DNA from: Nannochloropsis oceanica
Taxonomy: Eukaryota; Sar; Eustigmatophyceae; Eustigmatales; Monodopsidaceae
DNA length: 64,000 nt
NCBI GenBank assembly: GCA_004519485.1
Contig: CP038112.1
Span: 372,001 to 436,000 of the forward strand
Direction of reading: 5' to 3'
The position numbers and the translations under genes are program-made. The notes below the pieces were generated by a model that had not been told where the DNA came from, made no database searches, and was given only the letters and a program-made list of their open reading frames with translations. This document shows positions 33,375 through 44,100 of the stretch, piece after piece. Positions within the stretch are counted from its first letter, which is position 1; the number at the start of each line of letters is the position of its first letter.

Positions 33375-33667
33375 CTGTCAAAGTCGCTAGAAAAACTCGG
33401 ACGAGGAATAGGGGATGAATACGCAACATTTTTTTGTTGGAAGGCTCCCCCTCGTGTGCAAGCCCTCGAAGACGCAGGTTGCATGCGATAGTTCTAGAGG
33501 GATGTAGGAACGCCAAAAAGCGCATTTAGTTCTTTTTGGCGTTCCTACATCTATCGCATGCAACCTGCGTCTTCGAGGGCTTGCACACGAGGGGGAGCCT
33601 TCCAACAAAAAAATGTTGCGTATTCATCCCCTATTCCTCGTCCGAGTTTTTCTAGCGACTTTGACAG
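33375..33667. repeat. Near-perfect 136-bp palindrome (foldback) with an 11-nt loop
   Basis: The left arm 33375-33520 and right arm 33532-33667 are reverse complements. Read by eye, all 136 bases of the right arm match, and the only difference is a 10-nt extra block in the left arm (33491-33500, gttctagagg). The loop is 33521-33531. The arms hold GC-moderate unique-looking sequence, not microsatellite. Outer flanks show weaker residual similarity (AAAAA next to CTGTCAAAG on both sides). It starts 184 bp after the GOSR1 stop. It could be a foldback/MITE-type element, the end of a transposon, a hairpin-RNA locus, or an assembly artefact. Confidence 0.9.
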
Positions 33668-33755
33668 GTTTTTGACCTGGCAAAGTCCCCAGACGGCCCA
33701 CACAGGGCCAGGAGGACAAGGGGAAGGAGGATAAAAGAGGAGGTCAGCGGGATCG

Positions 33756-33935
33756 CTACACATAGAGTGTCCGCACATCTTGCCGCGGTTGACCAAACCG
33801 CAGATCATGGGGACGAGCTTCCCCACAGACCATACTCCTGTACACCCGCAGGATGTTACGTGCCCCATTGCCGTCCCGGGACACGAACTGTTCACAGGTG
33901 TCACACCAATACAGTCCTCGGAAACGCATCGTCTC
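33756..33935 (-). pseudogene. Fragment of a Fanzor/TnpB-like (OrfB zinc-ribbon) transposon protein C-terminus
   Basis: In one minus-strand frame the sequence reads RFRGLYWCDTCEQFVSRDG, then NGARNILRVYRS and on to a TAG at 33758-33756. The order CxxC, about six residues, then R-D-x-N-x-A-x-N-I matches the second half of the zinc ribbon and the last RuvC acidic motif of TnpB/IS605 OrfB proteins and their eukaryotic relatives, the Fanzors. About 60 codons are readable. Upstream (higher coordinates) the frame runs into a GGA-rich low-complexity tract, and no first CxxC or upstream RuvC motif was found, so only a C-terminal remnant is supported. It lies 89 bp from the 136-bp palindrome, on the side where the element's 3' end would be. 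A different zinc-ribbon protein is possible. Confidence 0.5.
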
Positions 33936-34330
33936 CCTCCTCCTCCTCCTCCTCCCCCTTCTTCTTCCTCTTCCTCCTCTTCTTCTTCTTCTTCCTCTTC
34001 TTTCTCTTCTCCTTCCTCTTCTTCCTCTTCTTCCTCTTCCTCTTCCTCTTCTTCCTCTTCCTCTTATTCTTCTTCCTCTTCTTCCTCTTTTACCTCTTCC
34101 TCTCCTCCTTCTTCTTCTTGTTCGTCTTCTTCTTCCTCCTCTTCTCCTCCTCCGCCTCCTCCCCCTTCTCCTCCTCCTCCTCCACCACCTCCTCCTCCCC
34201 CACCTCCTCCTCCTCCTCCTCCTCCTCCTACTCCTACTCCTACTCCTACTCCTACTCCTACTCCTCCTCCACCTCCTTCTCTTCCATCACCCCCTTCACC
34301 TCCTTCTCCTTCTGCCCTTCTCGCAATTGG
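33936..34330. repeat. Long pyrimidine (CTT/CCT/CTC) simple-sequence tract
   Basis: About 395 bp almost purely C and T on the plus strand, made of drifting CTT, CCT, TCC and (TACTCC)n units. It opens all three plus frames as poly-Ser, poly-Pro or poly-Leu, which are artefacts. Long polypurine-polypyrimidine DNA can form triplexes (H-DNA) and stall polymerases. Confidence 0.9.
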
Positions 34331-34383
34331 GTTTAGACGCTGCCCACAATCGAGGTGTACCTTTGTCTGTGGTTTGAGGAACG

Positions 34384-34411
34384 GGGGGGGGGGGGGGGGG
34401 GGAGGGGGGGA
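34384..34411. repeat. Poly-G run
   Basis: An about 28-nt stretch of G with one A interruption. A second run (about 34522-34538) lies at the end of the first copy of the 37-bp direct repeat. Such runs can fold as G-quadruplexes and are prone to length error in reads. Confidence 0.8.
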
Positions 34412-34488
34412 AATAGAGAGGAAGTTTGACGGCTCTAATGGAGGTTGTGGTGTTGTCCTTGGCACAATGGCAAAATGTAAGTTGCAGT

Positions 34489-34730
34489 CGCGGTGAATGG
34501 GTGGGTAGGAAGGAGGGAACGGAGGGGGGGGGGGGGGATAGGTGGGTGCGGCGGCAGTAAACAAAACAGCCGCGTGCCACGCACGCCTGCCTCGGCGCCC
34601 TCCTGTCCCTTTGGTGTGGCCACGATACTGTCGTTCACCTCCAGGCTGACGCGCGGGGGAATCAGCTGTGGGTGTGTGGTGTGTGGCGCGGCGCGCGGTG
34701 AATGGGTGGGTAGGAAGGAGGGAACGGAGG
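34489..34730. repeat. Pair of 37-bp direct repeats 205 bp apart
   Basis: The copies at 34489-34525 and 34694-34730 (beginning cgcggtgaatgggtgggtag) are identical by eye. They bracket about 168 bp that contains one readable minus-strand stretch (PPRVSLEVNDSIVATPKGQE) with no recognised family. The pair could come from a local duplication or an insertion with flanking duplication. Confidence 0.75.
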
Positions 34731-34970
34731 GCCGTTTAGGGAGAGTAGGTGAACGTCAACACCTCTTTTCTGCGCATTTGATAACTCCATGATACCATAC
34801 ATCACAATCAAAGGAGGACGGGACGTCCGCAGATGGGGGGTCAGGCATATTCATTTTGTTTCTCCGGGATCCAGCCAATCCCTTTTCATCTTCGGGATCC
34901 TGGCAATCCCTCTTAACAATCTCTTTTCGCTCTCATTTTTCTGTGCCCAGAATTCTCATCGCTGCTCATC
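34731..34970. other. Upstream region of the methyltransferase gene
   Basis: About 240 bp between the repeat island and the ATG at 34971. Two approximate 25-nt copies containing gggatcc(a/t)g(c/g)caatccc occur near 34866-34912. This region should hold the promoter. Confidence 0.4.
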
Positions 34971-35900
34971 ATGCCACCCACTGGTCCTTCTGCACTTACC
35001 ACAGGCCCCGCCGCTCCACCACTCACACGTCACGCTATGCAGTACTATGGACGAGCCAGTTACTGGGACTATCGCTACACCAAGTAAGTCCGTTCTCAAG
35101 CTTTCACCCTTTACAACGCAACCCACAATAAGCATGCCAATCAACCCCTTCACGTTCCCGTTCCGCACCGCCCCGATACCTCGCAACAATACAGTGACCC
35201 AGAGCCGTTTGACTGGTACCAAAAATACAGCGCTCTCAAGGAGTTTTTGGGGCTATACATCAGAAAGAACGACGCTGTCCTAGTGGCCGGTGCAGGAAAC
35301 TCAAGCCTGAGCGAGGAAATGTACCAAGAAGGTATTACGAATATTACCAACGTTGATATCTCTCGCGTGGTGGTGGACCAGATGCAGGAGCGACACCGAG
35401 GAGTGACCAGCATGGTATGGCAGGAGATGGACATGTGCGCGTTGGACTTTGGGGACGCCTCTTTCAACGTAGTGCTCGACAAGGGAACTATGGACTCGAT
35501 CCTTTGTGGGAAAGGCTCCATCACCAATGTGACCAGCATGTGCATGGAAGTCTCACGCGTTCTCAAGTCCGAAGGCATCTTTATCATTGTTTCCTACGGC
35601 ATTCCATCCAACCGTCTTCAGTACCTCCAAGAGGAGAGATACAAGTGGCGCGTTTCAGTTCACAGTGTACCCAAGCCATCTGTCACTGTCTCATCTTCCT
35701 CCTCGTCCACAACCTCTGATGCCGCCGATCCTACAGATGCCGGCAGCGTGCACTACATCTACATCTGCCAAAAGGGGCCTGTCACATCCACCCTGACAGA
35801 AAAAGGCACAGAAACGGGGACAGATTGGTATACACAAGGGAGCGAGGGGGTGCAAATCGCAGCACGGGAGATCACGACGGAGAATCAGAAAGGGTTGTAA
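34971..35900 (+). CDS. METTL13/EEF1AKMT4-type SAM-dependent methyltransferase
   Basis: Two exons: 34971-35083 and 35195-35900, giving about 272 aa. The splice (GTAAGT donor, ACAG acceptor) rebuilds the family-specific N-terminal motif YWDYRYTNDPEPFDWYQKY. The SAM fold follows: motif I VLVAGAGNSSLSEEMY, acidic post-I ITNVDISRVVVDQM, motif II region DFGDASFNVVLDKGTMDSIL, then VSRVLKSEGIFIIVSYG. Relatives methylate lysines (or the N-terminus) of translation elongation factor 1A, and that is the likely but unproven substrate class. The C-terminal about 60 residues are Ser/Thr-rich. It is cytosolic, as no leader is seen. Confidence 0.88.
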
Positions 35901-37826
35901 GCCAGCAGCGACAGTGTGGGGGGAGGAGGAAGAGTGTGTATGTACAGATTACTTGAAGAGAGAGAAGAGCAAAATGGGATTGGTACTGTTGAAAATGAAG
36001 AGATGTGCATCAGTCGTGATGAAAGAAAAATACTCTCGTATTACTGAGTCCACAGCGTCCATTCGTTATCCCGCGGTGGTTCGTGCGGAGATGAACAACA
36101 ATTATTTTCTGATTCTAGCTTTTGCTTCTATCTTTATTTCATGCCGTCCAAAATCACGATTAAGGGGCATGTTCGGTTGCTTTAATGTTGAGATTTCGAT
36201 ACTCAAGATTTAATTGGGTCAGTGACTGATGGAATCGAGGACAAGATGGAACAAGCTCACTAAAAGGGATTGAGAAAGATAAAGAAGTGAGAAAAAGTCT
36301 CGAGTCTTGGGAGAATGTATTGCTTTTTCATAAGCAAGGTAATCGCTCTCTTATTAAAAATATTCGCGGACGAAAATACAAATCGAGCCTTTCGATTTGC
36401 ATTAAATTCATGCCGCTTGCACCTCTTAGGTCGAGCCTAGATCAGCTTGATAGTATGAGTGTGGTGACATAAAAGCCGTACTTTTTTGTAAAGATGGAGC
36501 TACTCTCCTTGAACAAGGCGTCATATTAGATCATACTTAATTATCATTTGACATTCTTCCTAGTCTTGTCTTTGCCTGTATCTTGTATCTGTATGTCTAT
36601 AGCTTACCGGGTAGACCGGTCCCTATACCAAAGTATCCATGACATACTATAGTGTGACCACATAAGCTTGAACCCCTTTGCCATCAATGAGACGCTTATA
36701 AGAGTTTCGATCGGTGTTTCTGGTTTTGACTGTCCCGAAAATCCAAATGGCTGAAGATTCACGATAAAAGCGAGCTCATGCACTTTTTATTGTGGCTGTA
36801 GGCGTCCGACATGCATGAAATCTTGCATGACGACACAGGATTCGGGTTTTAAAAGTCTGCTGAAGGCCAGGGGCATTCTGAAGGGAGATCTGACGGAGGG
36901 CCTGAGTGCATCAGATGCAGGGCAGGGAAGATGTATAAAATGGTGATATTTCGAGAAAGAATAGTCTTAAAAGTGCACTCCGCCTAGTAGGAGTGATATG
37001 AGCATACCATGAAAAGTTCATTTCTCTGACTAATTCCGACCCTAAACTATCATAAAATGTTATGGAGGAAAATTGAAATCGCAATCCTTGAAAGGATCCG
37101 GTAAACTAAGTTTAAATTCAGGGAAAGGGTGCGCATTAGTACGACGAATGGAAAGGAAAATTTCATGTTTTTGGAAATTGGAAGATATACAGGGTCATAC
37201 TTGACAAGAGCATGCATGCAGGCATAAAAAAAGGTTCATGGTGCCTTCACCTTAAATAAATCGAGTCTTTTCGTCTCCAAAGTGAATATTTTCTATTGTA
37301 AACACATCTAGGGACAAGGTCACGAAGTTGAAAAACACAAAGATAACGAAATTTTTAACTGTGCGAGGGCATGGGGAGATCTACCTGATGAAGGAAACCC
37401 TGGATTGATTGTACCCGGTAGATGTGCCTGCGTGGTGGAGGAGGATATATATATGTAGAGATATGTATGTCGCTCATAAATCGAGAAACTCCTTCGAGAT
37501 GCGTTTGCAGTGCCCCGCCGCATCATGTCACTACATTAAGATTCAGATCATTGCTGAGCGTGTCCGACCCTCAACGTGAGACACAGGATGGAGAGTTGGA
37601 GATGATGCAAAAAGATAGCAGGAAGCATGCATACCTAGCACATATCCGATCCAACAAAATCAAGAGCGTACTTTCGGTGTCCACGTAGCTTTTCGCAATG
37701 TTACTGTTACTTCTTCGTTTTTCAACATTTTTACTGAGCGGGGATCACGCACGCTTCTAACCCTTCATGAGTCTTTCTTCACCAGTATTTACAGCAAGGA
37801 TTTAATTTTTTTTCCACTTTCATTGT
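35901..37826. other. AT-richer gene-less stretch
   Basis: About 1.9 kb. From about 36000 on, the base composition is visibly more AT-rich than the surrounding genes. All open frames are short, and no motif, intron pair or tandem repeat is found. The first part is the methyltransferase 3' UTR and the last 150 bp the 3' UTR of the next gene. The middle could be the remains of an old mobile element or a regulatory/heterochromatic island; nothing in it supports a family. Confidence 0.6.
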
Positions 37827-39128
37827 CTATTTGTCGTACACATCTTCTCCTACGCCCAGCTTGGGGTTCTCCAAAAACTCATTCTGTGCGTCGTCGGATT
37901 GGTACACACAGGAGAGCTGGGGCTTGTCATTGATGTCACCAACGTACGCCCAGGTATTATTGCCGTTCTTACAGACATTCACCTGTGAAGCAAAAAGGAG
38001 GAGGAAAACTCGGTGAGATTTACTGCTTTGTAGACCCTAAGCAGCCGCACTCCCCTTACGTCTCCCAGCTTCTCCCACTTCGCTTCCTCTTTTCTTTTTC
38101 TTCTCTTTAAGCCCTCACCTCTTCGTCCGTGAGGAGCCCCCGGCCTTGCAGGGCCTGTACCACATTTGCGGCACGCAATACGCAGCCGGGCTTGACGTCA
38201 GCCTGCGTTACGTAAACGTCGAAAGGGTTGAAGGAGACGAAGATGCGGTTGTCCAGCACTAATGTGCTGGCACCGTAGCGCTGGGTGAAGGAGGTAAGGA
38301 GGGTATGACCCGAGGAGATGAATGGGGCGACAAGTGAACAAGACAGGCGAGAGGGTGGTTCAAGACTGACGAGCAACGCGCAACTCACCTGGCAGAATTT
38401 GGGATTAGGGGCGTTCTTATCTATGGCATCGCGAGATGCCAGGTCCTTGGGGTTGGTGTTGATGGCCGAGTCCACTGTCACACCCGTACCCACACCCAAA
38501 ACAAATGTGCCCATGAGTAGGGCCGCACTTAGGCCCTGGGGGATCCATGAGACGCCAAATGGTAGCCGGTTCTTGCCCACCTCTATCGCGTGTGTGTTTT
38601 GTGGTAGTGGCGGTGAGATGCTGGGCACATGAATTCGGCCTCCCTCTTGTAGTGTTACTATCAGTTTGGTACCCACAAGCCACACCCGCGCATCCGCTCC
38701 CGCCTAAATAGTCTTGCACTTAATTAATTACCTGGGCGGATCCGGGGCGGGGGTGGAGGGCGTACCCGGTCCAGGGCTGCTGGTCTCATGGCTCGATACT
38801 CCTCTTCCTCTTCCTTTTCATTGCTCTCATTCCCGTTGCCTTGGCGTCGTCGACGACGGCGTTTGTTCCCCTCCTTGTCCAACATGCTGTACAGGGGAAT
38901 ACCTAGCCTCCTCCCCAGTCGTAGTGACGACGAGCGTGATGAGGAGGGTTGGCGGAGACCAAGCAAGGATAGAGTCCGGCTGCCCGCCTGGCTGAAATGT
39001 GGGGGAAGGAAGGCCTGACTAAGGGGCAAGCAACAGCCACAAACGATGAAGAGCAGAGCCAGCCCACAGGGAAGAGGGGCAATTGTCTTGCGACGCGTGG
39101 ACCGAGAGATAGTGGGCTGAGGCTCCAT
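37827..39128 (-). CDS. Plastid-targeted protein of unknown function
   Basis: Four exons: 39128-38732, 38582-38389, 38280-38119 and 37982-37827, giving about 302 aa. All donors (GTAATT, GTGAGT, GTGAGG) and acceptors keep phase. The N-terminus is a bipartite plastid leader: hydrophobic LALLFIVCGCCLPLSQA followed by FLPPHFSQAGSRTLS, with Phe at +1. A basic/acidic low-complexity stretch (RRRRRRQGNG..EEEEE) comes next, then a mature domain with one hydrophobic segment (SAALLMGTFVLGVGTGVTVD), DNRIFVSFNPFDVYVTQADV, CVLRAANVVQALQGRGLLTDEE and a C-terminus ending GVGEDVYDK. I do not recognise the family. The single membrane segment suggests a thylakoid or envelope protein. Confidence 0.78.
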
Positions 39129-39536
39129 GAATGAGCGAAGCAAGACCTTGAGTAAGCTTGGCTAGTTACGCGCTTGCTGGAGACTGCAGCTTTCCAGCAC
39201 AGCCGGTGAGTCCTTCGTGGGGTCTTCCTGTCCTGTTGGGTATGATTAGGGATAAAAGGTCTTTATTAGGCATAGTGAGCCAGTGCGGCAGAGCGGTGGC
39301 CTTCGCGGAAGCTCTCGCCCAAGTTACGAAGCTATGCAGTAGTCCGAGAAGTCCGTGGGCCCAGGACCTTGGCACTCGAGGCTGGTTTAGGCAGCCAGCA
39401 ACCACAACTAAACATCACATGCCATAACCCCTTGTCTTCTTCCCACAACTGCACAGAAAAGCTTTCGAAAGGCTGCGTTGCGCTTTTGTCCCCGTGATCG
39501 CCCACTCCAAACACGTCTCAACCCGGACGTGTCGTC
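39129..39536. promoter_or_regulatory. Divergent intergenic region
   Basis: About 410 bp between diverging starts (39128 minus, 39537 plus). It must hold both promoters. No tRNA-like fold was found in it. Confidence 0.45.
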
Positions 39537-40895
39537 ATGATGGCTGCCCACCGCCATATTTGGAGCGTGCCGCGCCAGCTCCTGGGATATGTCCTGCTGA
39601 TGGTGTTGCTGCAGATTGTGCCGGCCTCTCGGGATGAAGCGACGATGAAGGACCGCTTGAGTAAGTGTGGAGTTTCTTAACCTCTCCTTTCCAAGTTTCC
39701 CATTCATATACATGTACCTCTCATACCAGCCCGGTCATGCTCACACCTACAATATGTTGTCTTTTCTACTCCACGCCTCTCCCAACACCATGCCGTCATG
39801 TCTCTATACACCACTGAATACACAGCCGAGAGCCTGGTGGTTGTGAGCCAAGCTCGGGCCATTCAACAGCTGGTCAATGCGCTGAGCGACGGGTTATACT
39901 CTGGAGACAAAGTAACCAAGCTAGCTCTCATCGGGGCGCAGGCCCGGACTGCGGCAAGAGCGGTCCTTGAAGTGCTGGCAGACGGTCGGGGCTGCATGCA
40001 ATGGAACGCGGCTCAACTCGCAAAGCCAGGTGACTGGGTGACATCGACGGGCGGTGTGCGTGATGCTTTGGTCCAGGCGTCCCAGGCGGTGGGCGTAGAC
40101 GGGGAGTTGGTGGTGATTGTGAAGCACATGGAGAAGGTGGAGTGCGGCAATCTCATGCACCTGAACAACTTAATGCTTGCCATGGATTCGGGTTCTTCAT
40201 TGAGGGCGGAGGGCAGCTTGATCCCCACCTTCTTCTTCATGTTTGAACAAGACCCTCCTCGCCGGGCGATGGTGGATGGCGGAATTCGCAGCCACCTGGT
40301 GGAAGCCATCGACATGCGTTGTCACCCAGGGCCTGGTCTCAACCTCCGCGCCTTCTTTGGGCGCCTCGAGCCCATTACGTTCGCGCCCTTGCCTACGGAC
40401 GCTTCCCCTGACACCCGGCCTCTCAGCGGCACCTTGCCAAGCGGAGGGCGCGGGCGGCGGGATCTTTGGGGCTTGGCGTGGCCCTTTGGCAAGCAAGGCG
40501 ATCTTTCTGTTACCTGCAAACTTCTAGCCATGGTAGTTGTAGGCCTTGGGACCTACACCCTTGTCCGGGCCGCCACTGCTGCTGTCCGACAAAGGGATGT
40601 TGCCGAGAGGACACCTTCTCCCGCGCTAGGGTCAGGGATCCCACCCAGCAAGCTGCTTAACGGGGTCGAGCTTGATGAATGCATGACAGGAACAGGGGCA
40701 GTGGAGACGCTGATGACAACCGTACGGGGTGGCAAGGACACGCCGGCCAGCGCCACTCGTCGTCATGCAGCACAGGAAAGGACAGACGAGGCCGGTGGGG
40801 GAAAGGCCACGAATGGGGGTGTTGTCAAGCCCAAAAAAGCGAGTGTGGCCAAGAGAACCGCCTCACCCAAGCCAGGTCATCGAGCGCCAAGGTGA
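39537..40895 (+). CDS. Unknown two-transmembrane protein, possibly a degenerate AAA-like lumenal domain
   Basis: Two exons: 39537-39660 and 39826-40895, about 397 aa; the A|CC junction keeps frame. A signal-anchor (RQLLGYVLLMVLLQIVPAS) leads into a roughly 200-residue domain with alternating helices and strands: KLALIGAQARTAARAVLEVL, DGELVVIVKHMEKVECGNLM, then LIPTFFFMFEQDPP. This order is reminiscent of an AAA+ fold with a lost P-loop Lys, as in torsin-related or torsin-cofactor proteins, but that is speculative. A second membrane segment (LLAMVVVGLGTYTLVRAAT) is at about residues 270-290, and the last about 100 residues are Lys/Arg/Thr-rich. Probably an ER or nuclear-envelope protein. Family not recognised. 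Confidence 0.7.
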
Positions 40896-41145
40896 GCAGC
40901 ATTTACAAAGCAAAAGAATGAATACGAAGGAGGAAGAGAAGCATGTGAATGTATATGCGAATACGTCGCCACTTTCATGTACGCTTGTTAATTTGTATAT
41001 CCCCCAGTCAGAAAAAAGGAAAACCCCAAAAGAAGCAAAAAATATAATAGTCGTCACTTATTTCTACCAAAAGTTGCCCTTTTGCTCGAATCTCCCGATG
41101 CAGCATACATATACAAGTCGTCCTAGAAGTGGAATCACATCCCTC
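40896..41145. other. Short convergent intergenic region
   Basis: 250 bp of AT-richer 3' UTR space between facing stop codons. Nothing else seen. Confidence 0.5.
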
Positions 41146-44100
41146 TCATGCGGCATCAAATCCAAACGGATGTGCCGCAGCCGCCTTCTGTATGTGAGCA
41201 ATAAGAATGCCCCGTAACCTGACCAAACAGGTGTTATCAGGGTATGTGTCGCGCGCTACCTTCTCCCAGCGGTAGATGACGGGGCAACAGCGAGCAAGAA
41301 CCTCCATCTCCGGGTTAGCGAAGCTTATCATCGAGCCCAGCAGCAACAGCCCATAGAACAAGCTGTCGGATCCCCCACAGGAAGTATTGCCTAACACTTC
41401 GTCGATAAAATCGACCTCGTCAATGAGTGATTGTATTCCCTTTGCGTTTTGCCACGTCAAAGCACTCAACGAGATAAAACTCATAACCATGGTACTTTTA
41501 ACAAGCTGCGTGCCTTTCATGGCATTGAGGATGTAGGGGATGGCACCGCCAGCGATAAAAATATCTTGATTTTTCTCCACAGGCGTCTGGAACTGGCTCC
41601 ACTCCGTCCAGTCATCGTTGAATATTACGGAGCAGGTGGCAAAGAGCCCGCTGGTGGCCATCAACACTGTGTCCTGGTTCGGGTACTGACGAGTCAAATC
41701 CACCACCAGTTGGAAGATGCCTTCACTCTGCAATTGCGCGAAAGTATGCACATCATCCTCGGCAATCAGAGCAAGACTGAGGACAAGACTTCCAAGTATG
41801 ACAGGATCCGCATTTCGCGAAATGTTCGACGTGAGGGCCTTGCCAAAGCTTGCGATAGCACCGCTCTCCCGTAACCGGTTCTTGTTAGAATACGTATTGT
41901 CCCTGTTGTGTGTTTACAATAATCAGCCAGATTTCATTAAGATACATACTATTTATGTAACGCAACACTTTCCCCATTCATGATTGTAAGAGAAATCCAC
42001 AAATACCCCTTCGGCTGACGTAAGAAGGATACTTACCTCCAGATATGCAGCGGTCGACCGTAGGCATCAAACTTTTGCAATTCGGAGAGTGCTAAAACGA
42101 ACGAACAGCAGCGCGTCAGAAGATGTGCATTATCTACTGCTCGCATTGCCACCTGACAAACCATCTCGCAGGCGCCGAGAGACCCAATGTGGTCTTGATG
42201 ACTTCGATTGTTAGCAGCCAGCGCGGTGAGACAGCTCAACGTCGAATCCAAGACTTCTTCATCCTCAGGAAATTGTAAATACAACTCCATTGCTTTTTTG
42301 GGCACCCCAAGGTCCACTAAGCGCTTTTGATTAATGGAATTGTTTTCGGCGAGCATGGAGGCAGTAAGCAACCAGCGCGCTGCGTCGAGAGGGTCGCGTG
42401 AGAGTTCAGGAAGCACCAGCCATAACAACTCGATGCCACCTGCCTCTCGCAGTCGGTCCTGGTTGGCAGAGTGCTGTATCGCCAAATCCGAAATTAATTG
42501 GAGTCCTTGACGCATGACTGCTGCATCGGAATTGGGACACTTCTCTGGGTGCGCTTCACCCGGATTTCCACTAGCGCTAAATTTGACCCTTTTCACCACG
42601 GACCAGCAACCATTTGCGTCTCCTATTTCTGACTGAGCCTTGGGATCGTTTACACAAAACGTGGAAAGAGCCATCATGATGATACAGGCGCGTTCTCCAA
42701 AGATTAGGCTAACGGCTCCCAGACGGTGGCTCAGCAAGGCATATAGAGAGAGCTCGCACTCTTTGCCTTCCTCCTTAAAGAGAACCTTTTGCGTTTGTAA
42801 GCGGAAAGCGTTGTAAGCGTCGTCCTGGACCAGATTCGTCAGCGCCATAAGGGCGATGTCAAACATGACCATATCCATAAAGTCATTCTCGATAAATTTG
42901 ACCACCAGTGCCACAGCGTCGTACCGACCCAGTTCTCGGCGGTTGTCCGGGCAGTCGTAGGCAAGGTCGGCGATAGCCTGGAGGGCTTGTCCAATGCAGA
43001 TCCCTTTTCTTAAGCATTCACATACCATCAGACACGCGCCGGCTTCTCTCAAAGAGACTTGATTGACCTCTGAGTGCAAGGCAAGGCTGCCTAGTACGCG
43101 GCAACATATTTCAATAACTGGCATATCTTGCACCTCGAGACTCTGCCGCATGCTGCAGCACAGCACTTCACACCACTCGGGCCCTGTAATGAACGTATGT
43201 GCCTCAGCCAAAGTCAAGAGGCAGGCTGTTGCCTTCAGCCCCGGTCCGTAGATCTCAGGGCAGAGAGGAAAGGCTTGCAGCATGTCCAAAACGAAATGAC
43301 AGGCGCCCGCCTCCCTTAACACCGAGGTGCTGACAGTGTTGGGACCGGCCACAGCATCATACGTCAGTGCGAAAAGCACGTCCAGTCCTACCGACGCCAC
43401 GTCCCGACATCCTTCGTGTCTACGGAGTGTTGTCATTAATGTGTGAGCCCTGTTTCCTTCCAGCAGACGGGCTTGGTTTTCTTTTTGATTCTCGGCCATG
43501 GTGTAAACGGCCGTGAGGGCCACCTGATGGGGGCGGCGGGAATAGCGTGGTGGTACAGAAAGAGCAAGGGTGGGAAGAAGCACAGATCGATCTATTTTCT
43601 GAAATAAGGCATGTAGATAGATAGAAGGAGCGGATAAAAAAAGTCGAGAGTTGCCCACTCCCTTTTGTCTTTCCTGCCTGCAGTGATTCACAATATTTTA
43701 CATATCCTTCCCTCACTTCACCACCTCCCCTGTACGTACCAACAAGAATATCTCGTCGTCCTGGTACTGTCCGAAAGCATCCATGACTTTACGACACATC
43801 CCCGCTGCACCGAATCGGAGCCTGTTTTCTGGATTGTCGATCGCAAGTTTCATGGCGGCATCCAAACCAGCGTACATGACGTCGCGGTCGTTCTCGTACC
43901 GACCCACAAGGTCCGCCAGCAGTTCGCACGCACCCTTACCACCTAACTCAATTTCAACTCCCTCACCGCTACCTAGCAAGTCCTGGCCAAGCTTGTTGTC
44001 GCAGGACAAGGACATGAAGGCTTCGGCGGCAGATAAAGCCGTCGAGGGGTTGTCCATATACCGGTACATTGCTTTAAGACACGCGGCCGGTGCCTTGGCA

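Noticed and set aside
33767-34564. Long Ser-, Pro-, Leu- or Glu/Gly-rich open frames on both strands
   Set aside because: They are translations of a simple CT/GA tract and open in several frames at once; no domain or codon bias supports a protein.
36601-36640. Small inverted repeat ACCGG-GTAGA-CCGGT as a terminator or binding site
   Set aside because: A 5-bp stem is expected by chance and there is no gene nearby to regulate.
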